This document shows, in pieces, positions 47,007 to 59,342 of a DNA stretch of 64,000 nucleotides. Below the pieces are notes generated by a model. It did not search any database. It was given only the letters and a program-made list of their open reading frames with translations, and had not been told where the DNA came from. How positions within the stretch are numbered: position 1 is the stretch's first letter; the number at the start of each line of letters is the position of its first letter. The DNA lies in assembly GCA_022393335.1 (NCBI GenBank), contig JAJEKB010021277.1, positions 2,232,382 to 2,296,381 of the forward strand. The letters are read 5' to 3'. This DNA is from Macrotrachela quadricornifera (Eukaryota > Rotifera > Eurotatoria > Philodinida > Philodinidae). Both the position numbers and the translations under genes were made by a program.

Positions 47007-48302
47007 GGGCATACCAAAAGTATCGATATTGGTATTATATTAAAACACAGGAAGCTTGAGAAAAAATTCTGTCAATATATATATGTAGTACTATGTGCGC
47101 TCTACATGTTTCTATTATAGCAAGATTAGCTAAGTGATATTTTCATATAAAAAATTTTAATGAAAACTATGCACTATCAGTTTTAGACGAATAAGAAAAA
47201 CTGTCGTTTCTACATTAAGGTTCGTACTGCACTTAACATTCAACCGAAATTAATGCATGATGAATTATATTCTGTTTTTGGCGATCAAGCTCCATTTTAT
47301 AATACAATTGCCAAATGACCAAGATGGTTTCGAGAAAGACGAGAAGATATAGAAAATCAATCACGATCTAGTCAACCTGTAATCGAGATCACACCTGAAA
47401 ATATTGAAGAAACTCGTTGCTTCATCGATAATGATCCTTATCTTACTATTGATGAAATACAAGTGGAGACTTGTATGAGTCGTGGTACCATTGCATAAAT
47501 TATTTCTGACCATCTGCAATTGAAAAAAATTACTGCTCGTTGGGTGCCCAACTTATTGACTGATACTCAACGGGCAGAACGGATTCGACTTTGCCAAGAA
47601 AATTTGGCGAAATTTCATCAAGAAACGTGGCGATTATGTAATGTACTGACAGGTGACGAGTCATGGTTTTACCATAAACAAATTGGTCCAAAATCATCGA
47701 ATACTGCCTGGACACCAATTGGAGTAACTCCGTCTACTGTGGTTCCACGCAGCCGTTTTGCTTCAAAAACTCTATTTTGCATATTTTTCAAAAAGACTGG
47801 TCCTATTTTAACTAGTCATGTCGATCAAGAGGACACCATAGATCGTCATTATTACATCGATAATTGCCTGAAACCTCTTATCAAAGAAATTCGGAAGGAA
47901 CGACCAACATCTCGTACACATGCTATAAAACTCCACCATGATAATGCAAAACCACATGTGCATAAAGAGGTTTCAAACTTGCTCAAATCGGAAGGTATCA
48001 AAATTATTTGTCAACCACCGAATTCTTCGGAACTTGCACATATGTAATTTTTGGTTATTCGATCTGATCAGATAGAATTTGACGGATCAAATTAGCTCCT
48101 AATCGTTGCACCGTGCCGTAATAAAAATCATGAATTCGATAAACAAAAATTACTATAAAAAAACTTTCGATAAATGGCTGGAACGAATACAGTTGTGTGT
48201 AAATAATCAAGACAACTACTTTTAACATTTGATGAAATAAAATCTATAATAACTTACTTCTGTATTGTTTTTCTCGGAAATATGGATACTTTTGGTATAC
48301 CC
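47007..48302 (+). mobile_element. Mariner transposon, full length but dead
   Basis: The 5' end 'gggcataccaaaagtatc' and the 3' end 'gatacttttggtataccc' are inverted repeats of about 24 bp with two mismatches. TA flanks lie at 47005-47006 and 48303-48304. The length of 1296 bp is normal for mariner. The transposase inside is mutated. The element lies between unit B and gene C, and the equivalent place in other units is empty. Confidence 0.9.
47187..48226 (+). pseudogene. Mariner transposase remnant
   Basis: The frame starts near 'CRFYIKVRTALNIQPK' (47202; the likely start codon at 47187 is ACG). It contains the helix-turn-helix part with 'WFRERREDIENQSRS' and continues to 'RIQLCVNNQDNYF' near the 3' end. 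In-frame stops occur at TGA 47316-47318 (where Trp is expected), TAA 47496-47498 and TAA 48045-48047. The first catalytic Asp is in 'LTGDESWFYHK' and the second in 'HHDNAKPHVHK'. At the third catalytic site a frameshift precedes 'NFWLFDLIR', where the family has an Asp before the Phe-Trp. The third Asp is therefore changed to Asn as well as out of frame. The longest open piece is 47520-48047 (175 codons). The protein cannot transpose the element now. Confidence 0.88.
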
Positions 48303-48716
48303 TAAGTATTTCCAAAGAAAATGACAAGAATTAGATGATAAAATCGATATTAACATTTTCTCAATAGAATATTTGTACTTTTCGTCCTATCAAATAATGA
48401 AATAAAAATAAAAATATCATTTTCTTTAGCATTTATTTAAAACAGAAAGCAAATAAAATGTGAATATTAAAGGCGAATTAAATAAATCAAAGCATACAAA
48501 AAAGCAATGAGAATAAATCGAAAAAGATGATTTTTTAACAAAGTATAATTAGAACAAAAATCTTAAGATCCTTAATGAAGATTAAATGAATATAGTAAAA
48601 AGTTTCTTGAAAAAAGATTTATAAGCAAAAAGCAAAAGCATTTTTCATTTAATTATAAGAGAAGTTGAGAAATTCAAAGTTAGGTTGATAATATTTAGTC
48701 ATAAATGGTACTGTTT
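48303..48716. other. Junction into array unit C
   Basis: The unit starts near 48405 with the shared junction sequence. No gene. Confidence 0.5.
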
Positions 48717-51700
48717 TTATCCAATAGTGAAAGTAACAGATCCTGGACCAACTGCATTGATTGTGAATGTTCCTGTTACACCTGAGCTGTATGTTGTTAT
48801 CACCACAATATACCTTGCCATAATTTCCAAGATACTTTCAAGCAAGAATTGCCTACTACCACCACCATCATCGTTCGATAATAGCAGATTTTGTTGCGGC
48901 AAATTAGGATCGAAGGTATTATTGTATAAATATCCAATTGTATCCATGGTACTAGCAGACGCGATTTTATAATTACCAGATATAGATACATTGATTTGAA
49001 TAGCTTGATAATAATATGTTGGTGATGAACATGGATTTTCTTCTTTACAATATAAAGAACTGTTCATGGTCAAGGCTGATGAGTATTGTGATGTTACATT
49101 ATTTCCAGATGTATTAACTAATTGAAAATGATTAAATCAGAATGAGTATTTAGAATTCAAATAGACGATTAAGTTTAAAAAGAACATTTCGATTTTCTTT
49201 ATACAACTTCTCTCGTTGAATATTACTCTAACTAATTTAATAAATATATTGAAGAGAAAATGAAAAGCATAGACAAAGTTCTATTCAAGCTTTTTAGCAA
49301 AACTAGTTTTATCTCTTTGCCTCTGTTTCTAAAAATATTCTTCTCTACGTTTTGATTTTTAGCACATTTTCCGCATATTAATCATTGAAATAATTAGGAA
49401 AGCATGATGTTAACCTAATTATAGCCACAGTTCAAGTAAGATAGTTTTATTTCGCATTATCAACAAATTCAAGCAATCCAGAAATAAAATATCATTATTA
49501 ATATAATTCATAAGAGATCAGTTATTTCTAATAAAGAATTTTTAAAGACATAAACACTCTAACTATATGTAAATCTAAAACTTCGTTCGACATAATAAAA
49601 TGTCACTTGTAATCATATCATCGTTGTTATCTTTACACTGAATTAGTATTATTGCTTGCAATAAATAGATAAGACATATTTCGTATATTAAATTAAACTA
49701 CTAGTAAGAAGGAAAGATATCCTTATTGATTTGCACTAATCATATTATACAGTTGAAATCAATTCAATTTGTTTTTCATATTTAGTACTTAACGAGATAT
49801 ATTCGATGAAAGTTTAACATTACAGATTGTAAACAATGAAAAAAGTATGAATATTAAAGAACTAAAATGTAACTATTACTTTCAAAAATTCATTCATCAT
49901 GACTAATGGTAAGCTTTAGTATGTTTGAAGACATTGTTAACAATACTTTCATTATCGTCTTATTCAACTATTTTAATAGTAGAACATTCAATGTCCTATG
50001 CAATTCATTATATTCTTCTATCAATGACTGATTCGTTTAACTCAAAAGTCAAGTTTCGTAGAACTCATTTTCTTACCTAATATATTTAGTCGAGAAAGAT
50101 TAATAACATCCGGACCAGTTGCAATAATTGAGAATTGTCCTGTAGTGCCTGAAGAATAAGTTGTTGCTACCAAAATATACCTTATCGTCGCTTGCAATGT
50201 GATTGTGAGTTTGAACTGTGAATTGCCTGCACCATCATCATTTGATGATAGTAAATTTTCATATACAGAAGCTGGATAGAAACTTTTATTGTATATATAG
50301 CCATATGTATCCATCCTACTATTACACACTATAGTATAAATTCCAGTGGTCAATACATCAATTTGAATGGCTTCATAGTAGGTATCTGGACTTGTACACG
50401 ATGTTGTACGACAATATATTGAACTATTACTGGACAAGGCTGATGAATATCGCGATGTCACGATGAATAAAGTGGCTATTAAAGAAAACATAAAGTGTTC
50501 AATATTAAAATTATGAGAATGTATCCTTAACAAGTGTGTTTCTATTTCTTTGTGACAGTACAAATCACTAGACTAAAGATCAAGGTAATTCACATATCAT
50601 TCATCAGAATAGTATCTGAAATAGAAAAAAAATTAGCAAGAACTCTGAAGGTTTTATTGCGAATCAGTAGATAAATATTAGTTTTTATTCTATGATATAA
50701 GATATTCCAATATTTCAATTAGATCTATGTAGTAAGTAACCATCATATTCGCCCGACGATATGCTTTTCGACTCCATCAAACGAGCATTCCAAACAAAAA
50801 ATTTCATTATAGAACAATGTTAAATCAGATATATTCTATGCATAATCGTTATTCCTACTAATAATGCATAGATCAGGCTAAGATTAGCAAATATTATGAT
50901 ATGTTTGTCTCTAGTTTATGTTAGAGATGAAACAACTCATATGTTTCAGGATATCGGACTATGTCGAATTTCTTCGATTCAATCACTATGAATGAAATAT
51001 AAGTGAACTCAATTTGAAAACGGAATATAAGTGAAAATATTAATGAATAATCAGGTCTCAATATCTATTATTTGTTTGGATCTGAGAGAATAAATATGTA
51101 TTCAATGGTAAAGTATTTTACATGTTGTATAGAAAATTATATTAAGACATGTAAAATATTCATTGTTTCTCACTTACAGTAGACATAATGTGTCAGAAAC
51201 ATATACTATACTGATACAGTAGTAATCAACTGATAATTATACAATCCTCATCAATTTCATTTTTTCCAGTCAAAAACATGAGAAGAATTTTCAATGCAAA
51301 ACAAGTACATAAAGCTTATTTTTCTAGTTCTCATTTCTGAGAGGTTAACTTTGTCGTAAATTTCTATGTTTGTAAATAGAGATCCCAAATATTTGTGTAT
51401 ATATATTAAAAACAAAACTCATATTGTGGCAAGTCTTTAGTGAAAAAGTATTAACTATTAATAGGCATAATTATTAACAAAATAAATGTCATAGTGTTAT
51501 CTTACTTGTAGTCATATTGTTAGTGGTACGAGTGGTTGTCGTTCTTGTTGTTGTAACACGAGTAGTTGTTAATCTTGTTGTTGTGGTGATACCAGATACT
51601 GTTGACCCCGTAGTTGTAACCGTATTATTTGTAGAATCTGTGGTACTTGATACACTTGCAGTTGTTACTCTTGTTGTTGTGGTGATACCGGATACTGTTG

Positions 51701-53486
51701 ACTCTGTAGTTGTAACCGTATTACTTGTAGAATCTGTGGTACTTGATACACTTGCAGTTGTTGATCTTGTAGTTGTAAGTCCGTTAGTTACAGAAGCTGT
51801 GGTACTTGATACACCTGCAGTTGTTGATCTTGTACTTGTGATACCAACGGTTGTTACAGTTGTAGTACTTGTTATACGACTAGTTGTTATAGATGAAGTG
51901 TTCGTCATACTTCGGACTGTAGTAATCGTCGTGCTTGTTGAGGCATCTGTAAAATGAAAGAAAAATAGATGAAAATAATCACAATGGTCATGGAATAAAA
52001 CCTAATCAATAAAAAATTTGAAATATCATAGAAAAAGAACCAATCATATATTTTATTGTGGATTTCTTGTTGTTTTCCTACATGAGAGAGCGGATATTCT
52101 ATTATCTATTAAATGTATCTTTGAATCTGCATCCATAATTTCATAATAGCTAATGAATTAAAACTATAGTTATGAAGTAGTATTTAATGAAAGTCAATGT
52201 TTTTTTTCATTCGCTGCCATATTCAAATAGAAAAATCAGCCGAAAAAACTAATAACTATATTACTGATATTTGTGAAAAATTCTTTACTTTAAAAACATT
52301 TTCATCTTTGAATATAAGATGACATTATAAAATAAAATTCCAAATAATCTTGTATGGATGTTTTCGATAATTAGAGAATGGAATCATATTTAGATTCTTG
52401 ATGGCAGAAATTGATTAAATCTTCTACTAAAATACTATAAGAATATGATAGAGCACCATAAATACTAACTACAGATTAAAAAACCACATCGTGCAATGAA
52501 TATTAATAAACTCTCACATCCTTAACACATTGACCATGATTGGATTTTATTCGAGAGTAGCTCTACAGATTGATTTTTATATATATTTGCTTTTCGATAA
52601 ATGCACTCCTTGATCTTTTTTTTTCTGTGCTGGCCTGCCGTTTTCCCGTTTCTACTCGTGTAACATCATATAGAGCGAAATGATCATTCGAGAATTTTGT
52701 GGAAGTCCTGTGAAATCTTTATTGTACAGAATGCCATTCGAAAAGCTAAAACCTAGTCAAGACAAAACTTAGCAACCACTTCGAGCCGTAAGTTCGCTGA
52801 TAACAAACTCCATAAAAAAGAAGAATCTATGTGCTATGTCTCCAGACGTTTTACTGGCTGCTATATGAAAGGTAGGACACAATAGTTAAGAGAAACAAGT
52901 TATGTGTAGGCAACGAAAGTAAATCTTCTGTTTTGACTGTGATAATTTTTTTTTGTTTTGATTATTGTAACAAGAAACATCATGCTATGGAATAAAAGAC
53001 TCAGAAAAAAATACTGAAGACAGAACACATGACACATTATGTTTAATATCCTATCTAAGAAAAAGACAAAACAATGTGCTTTTCTATACAGTTTCTCGAT
53101 AAAATAGAGCGTGCCCCACCGGTGGGCTACATCGTGTCCAATATGTTAAAAATAAAGTCCACCTTAACCAAAGAAATACACGAATATTTGCATCTCTATA
53201 GTAGTATCATGGAAGAATAGTAGAAATAATGTTCTATTTGTTTTGTACAAATTTTAGATTTACCGTTTCTTGTTGTTGAAGTGTTTGAGATACTTGCTTT
53301 TGTTGTTGTTTCGTCTAAGAAATAAATGAACTTCCATAAACAAAAAAAAATTGTAAAGATGATCCTACTTGATAATGGTACATTATTCTTTTTTTGTCGA
53401 AGATAAACACCGACGAAAATACCAACAGCTATTGCTACTATACCGAACAATATAAATACTGCAGCGAGTTTCAAAAATGCGCGCAT
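48717..53486 (-). CDS. Array copy C: stalked surface/secreted protein with two PPC-like domains
   Basis: Exons 53486-53369, 53314-53264, 51946-51506, 50475-50077 and 49117-48717 join in frame to 469 aa, with the same phases as copy A. The N-terminal hydrophobic segment is 'LAAVFILFGIVAIAVGIFVG' and is again followed by 'YLRQKK'. The Ser/Thr stalk is longest here: the exon has 147 codons because a 96-bp (32-codon) unit is tandemly duplicated ('ASVSSTTDSTNNTVTTTGST' and 'ASVSSTTDSTSNTVTTTEST'). Domain 1 covers about residues 204-336 and domain 2 about 337-469, both with the YC/DTYGY/NDD/RYI signature (domain 2 has 'MDTIGYLYNN'). All frames and splice sites are intact, making this the best candidate for a working gene beside copy A. 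An upstream in-frame ATG at 53528 is not conserved in A, so I chose the conserved MRAFLK start. Function unknown. Confidence 0.82.
51597..51790. repeat. 96-bp tandem repeat in the Thr-rich exon of copy C
   Basis: Two copies of a 96-bp unit begin near 51601 and 51697 ('gttgac.c.gtagttgtaacc'). They encode 32-residue Ser/Thr repeats on the minus strand. The unit is an exact multiple of three, so copy changes keep the frame. A and B have fewer copies. Confidence 0.75.
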
Positions 53487-55750
53487 CGTGACGAAAAAAA
53501 ACACTTCTCTAAAACAAGAGTAAACCATTCGAATTCAAAATCGAATTGATACAACCATCTGACTAATGAGATGCACTCCACAGTTATTAATAAAAAAAAA
53601 CTCATGTTTTAGAATATCGGATCATAATGAATTTTGTGAACTCTATAAGTTCTACTGATCTTGGGTATTCTATGATAAATTTGTTCTAAGATCCATAAAG
53701 ATCTATCAGATCTTGCCAAAGTGTCTCGAATATCACCAAGATCTGAATTTACCTACTGTTAGAAATTGCAATTCATAAAGGTAAAAGGAAATCAATAGAT
53801 ACAGAATAATATGTAAAAAAGCAGAGTTATAAAACCCGAGAGATGATCTGTAGCGTAAATAGCAATATATTGAAGCCTCGACTAGTTATGTCACCACTGG
53901 GAGAACATTTACACGAATGTAATGGTCTCTCTAGAAATATTTGATTGGAAAACGGTGAAGTCTTCTAAGTTCTTACTGTGAATCATTATCTTGGTGGTCT
54001 TAGAAGAAATGCAGCTATATGCAATAGAGAAAATAGAAACTTCATTCCTTAACAGATACCTTGAGCGTGATCCTCTTCATCAGTCAAAATGCTGAGACTA
54101 GAGATCTGAGAGATCAATTTTTAAAAGTCTTATAGGGTTGAAACAAACTCAAAATATTTCATCCCATATTGATCATCATACATACTTCGATAGAAACAGG
54201 AATCTTCGACAAAAGAAGCTCGACTTTTATTATGGGTACTCGATAAACATCATCATCAACTTTACGGGATGAATATCTTCGGTGTTTTTGATTTTCTTAA
54301 GAAATATTCACGAAAACTTTCTCTAAAACAATCGGAATGAGTGAAAAAATCTCGAAAAATCTGCTACTTTGATCAAAATCTTGTTAACATCGATATGAAT
54401 AAAAACGTTAACTATTCTGTTTCCTTTATCCATAAACTCACATTTTTTTCACAAACTTTTCCTGCTTAGAAAAAAAACTTCTAAACAAAAACAGAAATTT
54501 TGTCTTGATTCTACACAGATTTTTTCTTCATGAAAAATCGTTTTCTAGTATAATCATAGATTTTCTGATGGGTTCATACATGGCACTGGATACCGCCAGA
54601 ATCTATCAGGATCTATCCATGGCGTATGATGCTTTCGATGACTTTTTCGAGGATGAAGACGGAAAGACAGACACAGAGCAGCGCTTTTAATGAAGATGAA
54701 GGCGGAAAAACTCACACCTCTGTGGCTATATCCCTTGACTGAGAGTAATGACTGAAAGACATACTTAACCTTGATACGCCGCGGTAGACTCTGACAGACC
54801 CTACTAAACCCTTGTAGACCCCAACAGATCCTAGTAGATTCTGATAGAAGAAAGTCGATCATGTGAAAATATCTGATAAGAACACGAAATGCAAATATTG
54901 ATTGAAATGGACAAGAAAATTATACGGAAAATTCTATTAGAAATCATATGAAAGATTTTAAGTATATTTTGAATTAATAATTTTGTTCGATTACTTATTG
55001 AACAAACTCAATATCGCGATAAACATCTTGTATATGTTAGCTAAAAGCCCTATCTACTGGAATGCTACATTCCTTCACAAGCTTTGCAGAAATACACGTT
55101 ATCATTAAAAGATTTTGTCATATGCTTTCGAACAATTTAGTTATGTAGAATACCATTCTCTTCAACCTCTGGATGTATACTACGGATTAGTTTAGAAGTG
55201 GCAATTTTCATCAATCGATATGTAAAGATAAGCTTCACAAAATATACTAACAAACAGAAAAAATACAAAAAAAAAGAGAAAAATATGTGACAATATCGAG
55301 TTTATTCTCTCATAAAACTTTGAAATCATTTTTAAAATATGATAGAAAATGATGAGAAAATGTGACACAATTTCAATGTATGAACTCTTACTACATCTAA
55401 CTTTCTACCCTCATCTCTTAAATATATGATTAAAAATATACTTTCATATTATGATAAACAAAAAAAAATCTTTTACTGGAATGAATCTTTTACTTGAAAG
55501 TGAATATGTGATGGGAAACTATGGATATATTAAAAAAATTTTAACATAATTATAATCATTTTTTTCTGAAGCTAGTAAAGCGAAGAGAAAAAAAGTGATC
55601 ATTCTGACGTGACAAAAAAAAGAATTTCTATTATGTTTACCATTATAAGAAAGAAACTAAGACAAAATTTCATATACTTAACAACAATGATAATTATCAT
55701 AGTCATCAATAGATGATATTGAATATAGTTCGTAAATTAGGAAATCTTTC

Positions 55751-56514
55751 TACTTAGAGCAATCTAAAAATAATGGTGTTCTTACCAAATTTCTTTATAG
55801 AAAACTTGAAAAGATTTTTGTATTTTTATGAAAACACAGAACACCTTTCACTCTATTTTTCTATTCTATTTGTTTACTATTCAACTAACATTACAACAGT
55901 AAAATAGAGGATAAGAAATATTATTTTTGAAAACTAGCTGATGGCATTTGGATCATAATGCGTGAGACATTTTTAGATTTCATTTAATTATCACTTAATA
56001 GGTTGTATTAAAAAAACAAAATATCCACGCACAAGATGCGGCGTAAAAAGTGAATACAATTTAGAAAGAATCGCTTATTTTATAGTTACATTTTTTATTT
56101 TCAAAATAGATAAAACTTTGAATGACCACATTTTGACATTGCGAAAGCGGGATTGTTTTTTGTAGAAGAGGAATTCGTTCTTTTTATATTACATCTTTCT
56201 ATATTGTATTCACTTTTTACGCTGCGTCTTGTACTTGGATATTTTGTTTTTTTTAATATAACCTATTAAGTGATAATAAAATGAAATGCAAAAATGTCTT
56301 ACCCATTATGATCCAAATGCCATCATCTAGTTTTCAACAAAAATAGTTCTTATCTTCGATTTTATTATTATGATATCAGTTGAATAATGAACAAATAGCA
56401 CAGCAAAAATCGAATGAAAGACGCTCTATCTCACCATAAAAAAAAGAAAAATTTTTCACCTTTTCTATCAAGTAATTTAATAATGGCACCACTACTTTTG
56501 GATTTTCCTAAGTA
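55751..56514. mobile_element. Foldback element copy, ~764 bp
   Basis: The left end 'tacttagagcaatctaaaaa' mirrors the right end 'ttggattttcctaagta' imperfectly. Inner arms mirror well: 'aaaactagctgatggcattt' against 'aaatgccatcatctagtttt', and 'caagatgcggcgtaaaaagt' against 'actttttacgctgcgtcttg'. It is the fuller version of the 33218 copy at the matching place in unit A. Confidence 0.65.
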
Positions 56515-58024
56515 ATAAGCAGTAAAAATTTTTTAAGTGAAAATAAAATATTTTGTCTTTGTTTTATTAATCATTTTGCATTTTTGACCTAAAAAAGAAT
56601 ATTAAATTTTTAATTTATTGTTCTGTCTACTAAATTAAAAATTTTTTTTTTTCTATACATCTTGTTGATATTTTCAACAATATTAACAAAAGTAAAAAAC
56701 ATTTTTAATTATGTTATATTTTCTTAGAAACAAAAAAAAATATTTTCTGATTTCTTTTATTATATAGAATTATATATTACTTTTGTCATTTAGAATATTA
56801 TCGTTTGAACTTTTAACAAAGAGAAACTATTACTAAATGAAGATTATGTCGAATTCAATATTCGATAATATAAATTTTATCTATTTAGTCTTTAGAAGTA
56901 AATAGTAAGTTATTTAAACACTTCATAATGAAGATATGAACTATGCTTAGATATGGATATAATGGTCTTGCCGAGGTCGATACCAAAAAAAAAGGCTGGC
57001 CTTACTCATATTTACCTATATTAAATAGTAAAGATATTGATTATGTATTGATCAATGATTAAATAATTTTAGTCTAATTAATAATATTTTATTATAGAGG
57101 AATAAAATAAAATCCATCATAAAATGTGTTTATAGTTTGAATGACAACTGTAGATATAAATGGATTTAATATGTCAAAAAATTTTTCATTAGAATGAATT
57201 GTATATTTATCGAATATTCAATGTTTAATATATCTTATTTTTCTTATTATATAATAATTTGTAGATAATTTTTGGTGAAATTATTAGAATATACTACATG
57301 AATTATTCAATTTATTTTATATAACTTTTTTTTTTAATAATTTTATTTGATATTATTTTGAATTATAATAAACATAAAATCGAACTCTTTAACGATTGTA
57401 CAAATTGTTTGATTTATTCAACAAGTTTCAATAGATTTTGCGATATCTTTTAAAATGTCTTGTATATAAAGCGATGCTACTTTAAGAAAAAAAACATAAA
57501 TGAACAAATAATAGAATGTTTTATTAATTAAAAAACTACTTTTTTCTAATCAAACAAAGTTATGTTAAAAATTCTTTAACTGTAAAAACTAAATATTGTC
57601 TTAATAATATATTATTGGACAAAAAAATACATTTGATTAATTAAACTTATATGAAAATGTTATATTTTAATTATTACTTACTTATTTTTCAATATACTAC
57701 GTAATAGAATTTTTTTCCTTTTCATTCTGTCTTTAGTTTCCTGAATGTAAAAATAAATTAACTCAACATTCATATTGATAAGCCGATCATTTTGAAAGTT
57801 TATAATATTAAATATCATCATATCGAATATTTCATTATTTTATTTGATTAATTGTGATACTTAGACTAATCCAAAGTTCTGCTGTCAATATGTTCTTTTG
57901 TTCATATAAAATTTGAATAATTTTTTTTTTTATTCGGTAATAGAAAAAATAACGCTCTACTTTTCTGTAATATTTAATCATTTTTAAACAAGTTTAATAA
58001 ATTTTTGTGTAAAACTTAACTATC

Positions 58025-58300
58025 ATTTGAAATAGATTAGAACTTTTCACGTTACATTTTGGGATATATTTTGTTATTTTTTAAATAAAGCATATTATGT
58101 AATATACAAATGGAATAAGAAAAAAAAACCATCGTTTTCGCAAAGTTAAAATTTTGTCTAATTTATAAACAAAAAGTGCAATCATAAGATAAATGAGTTT
58201 ACACAAACTATAACGATTTTCACACTACATCTTATAATATGTTTTGTTTTATTCATACAATGTATTAAATGATGGAAAATTGAAATGCAAAACGTACGCA
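58025..58300. mobile_element. Degraded foldback copy
   Basis: 'gaacttttcacgttacattt' near 58050 and 'gattttcacactacatctta' near 58216 resemble the core of the foldback elements at 17700 and 55751, with 'tgttttgttttattcatac' and 'acaatgtattaaatgatg' following. The arms are strongly diverged. Confidence 0.4.
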
Positions 58301-59342
58301 TTTAAACTATCATAACTAGATATAGGCATGATGGTTTCAGTCCTAATCCCAACGAAATGAAGACTATACATTTTTTTTTGACTGAAATCAGGACCAAACC
58401 GAAACTTTGCTAACTTTCTCCTAAGAAATGTAGTAGTAAGTGTAAAACTAATACCAAAAGCTATTTCTGAGCGGAACGAACACCAAAAAAAGCTGATCTC
58501 GCTCATGTGTAGTACACACCTAGAAAATTCCAAAGGTGAATATCACTACTTCACAGAAAATGAAATCGTGAAGAAATATGTAAACGAAAAAAATAGTGAT
58601 ATAATTTTAATTTATATGTACTTATATTGTTTCTATTAAATGAGACTGACAATATTGTGATATATTAATATAAAGATATTAATAACTTCTATTGTTCTTT
58701 GAAATAAGTTTAATTTTATACATGAATGCTGAAAAGAAAAACAAGAATAGTTTATAAAAGAATTGCTGAAAATCAAAGATTTAAGAGTCTCGTCTATTCT
58801 TATACAAATAAATAATTTTGACAAATTTAATATACAGCAAAAGTTATTGAATCAATTCATCTATATAAAGTAATCATATTTATATGTTATTAGAAAAAAT
58901 GATAATGATTGCAATAATACAATCAACTCATTTTATATTTTCAAAGAAGATAACAAGAATTAGATGAACAAATCAATATTAATATTTTATCGATAGAATA
59001 TTTTCACTCCTCTTGTTATTAAATAAAGAAATAAAAAAAATTCGTTTTTTTAAGGATTTATTCAAAACAGAAAGCAAATAAAATGTGAATATTAAAAACG
59101 AATTAGATAAGACGAAGCATACAAAAAAAGTAATGAGAATAAATTGAACAAGATGATTTTTTAACAAAGCATGATTAGAACAAAAATCTTAAGACTCTTG
59201 ATGAAGATTAAATGAATATAGTAAAAAGTTTCTTGAAAAAAGATTTATAAGCAAAAAGCAAAAGCATTTTTCATTTAATTATAAGAGAAGTTGTGCAATT
59301 TAAAGTTACATTAATAGTATTCAGTCGTAAATCGTACTGTTT

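Larger units (their letters stand above)
53487..59342. other. Spacer between copies C and D
   Basis: To about 55750 it is the shared 5' unit backbone. A GC-richer patch at 54560-54860 without homologue in unit A may be an insertion. Foldback copies lie at 55751-56514 and 58025-58300. The next unit starts near 59030. The 94-codon minus frame at 58249 overlaps repeat-derived sequence and is not supported as a gene. Confidence 0.45.

Noticed and set aside
53487..53528. Upstream in-frame ATG giving 14 extra residues (MVYSCFREVFFFVT) in copy C
   Set aside because: Copy A has no ATG there and the hydrophobic segment begins naturally after the conserved downstream ATG.
54505..54862. Possible small gene in the GC-richer patch
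   Set aside because: Both frames (61 and 102 codons) are short, unconserved in other units and lack motifs; more likely an inserted repeat fragment.
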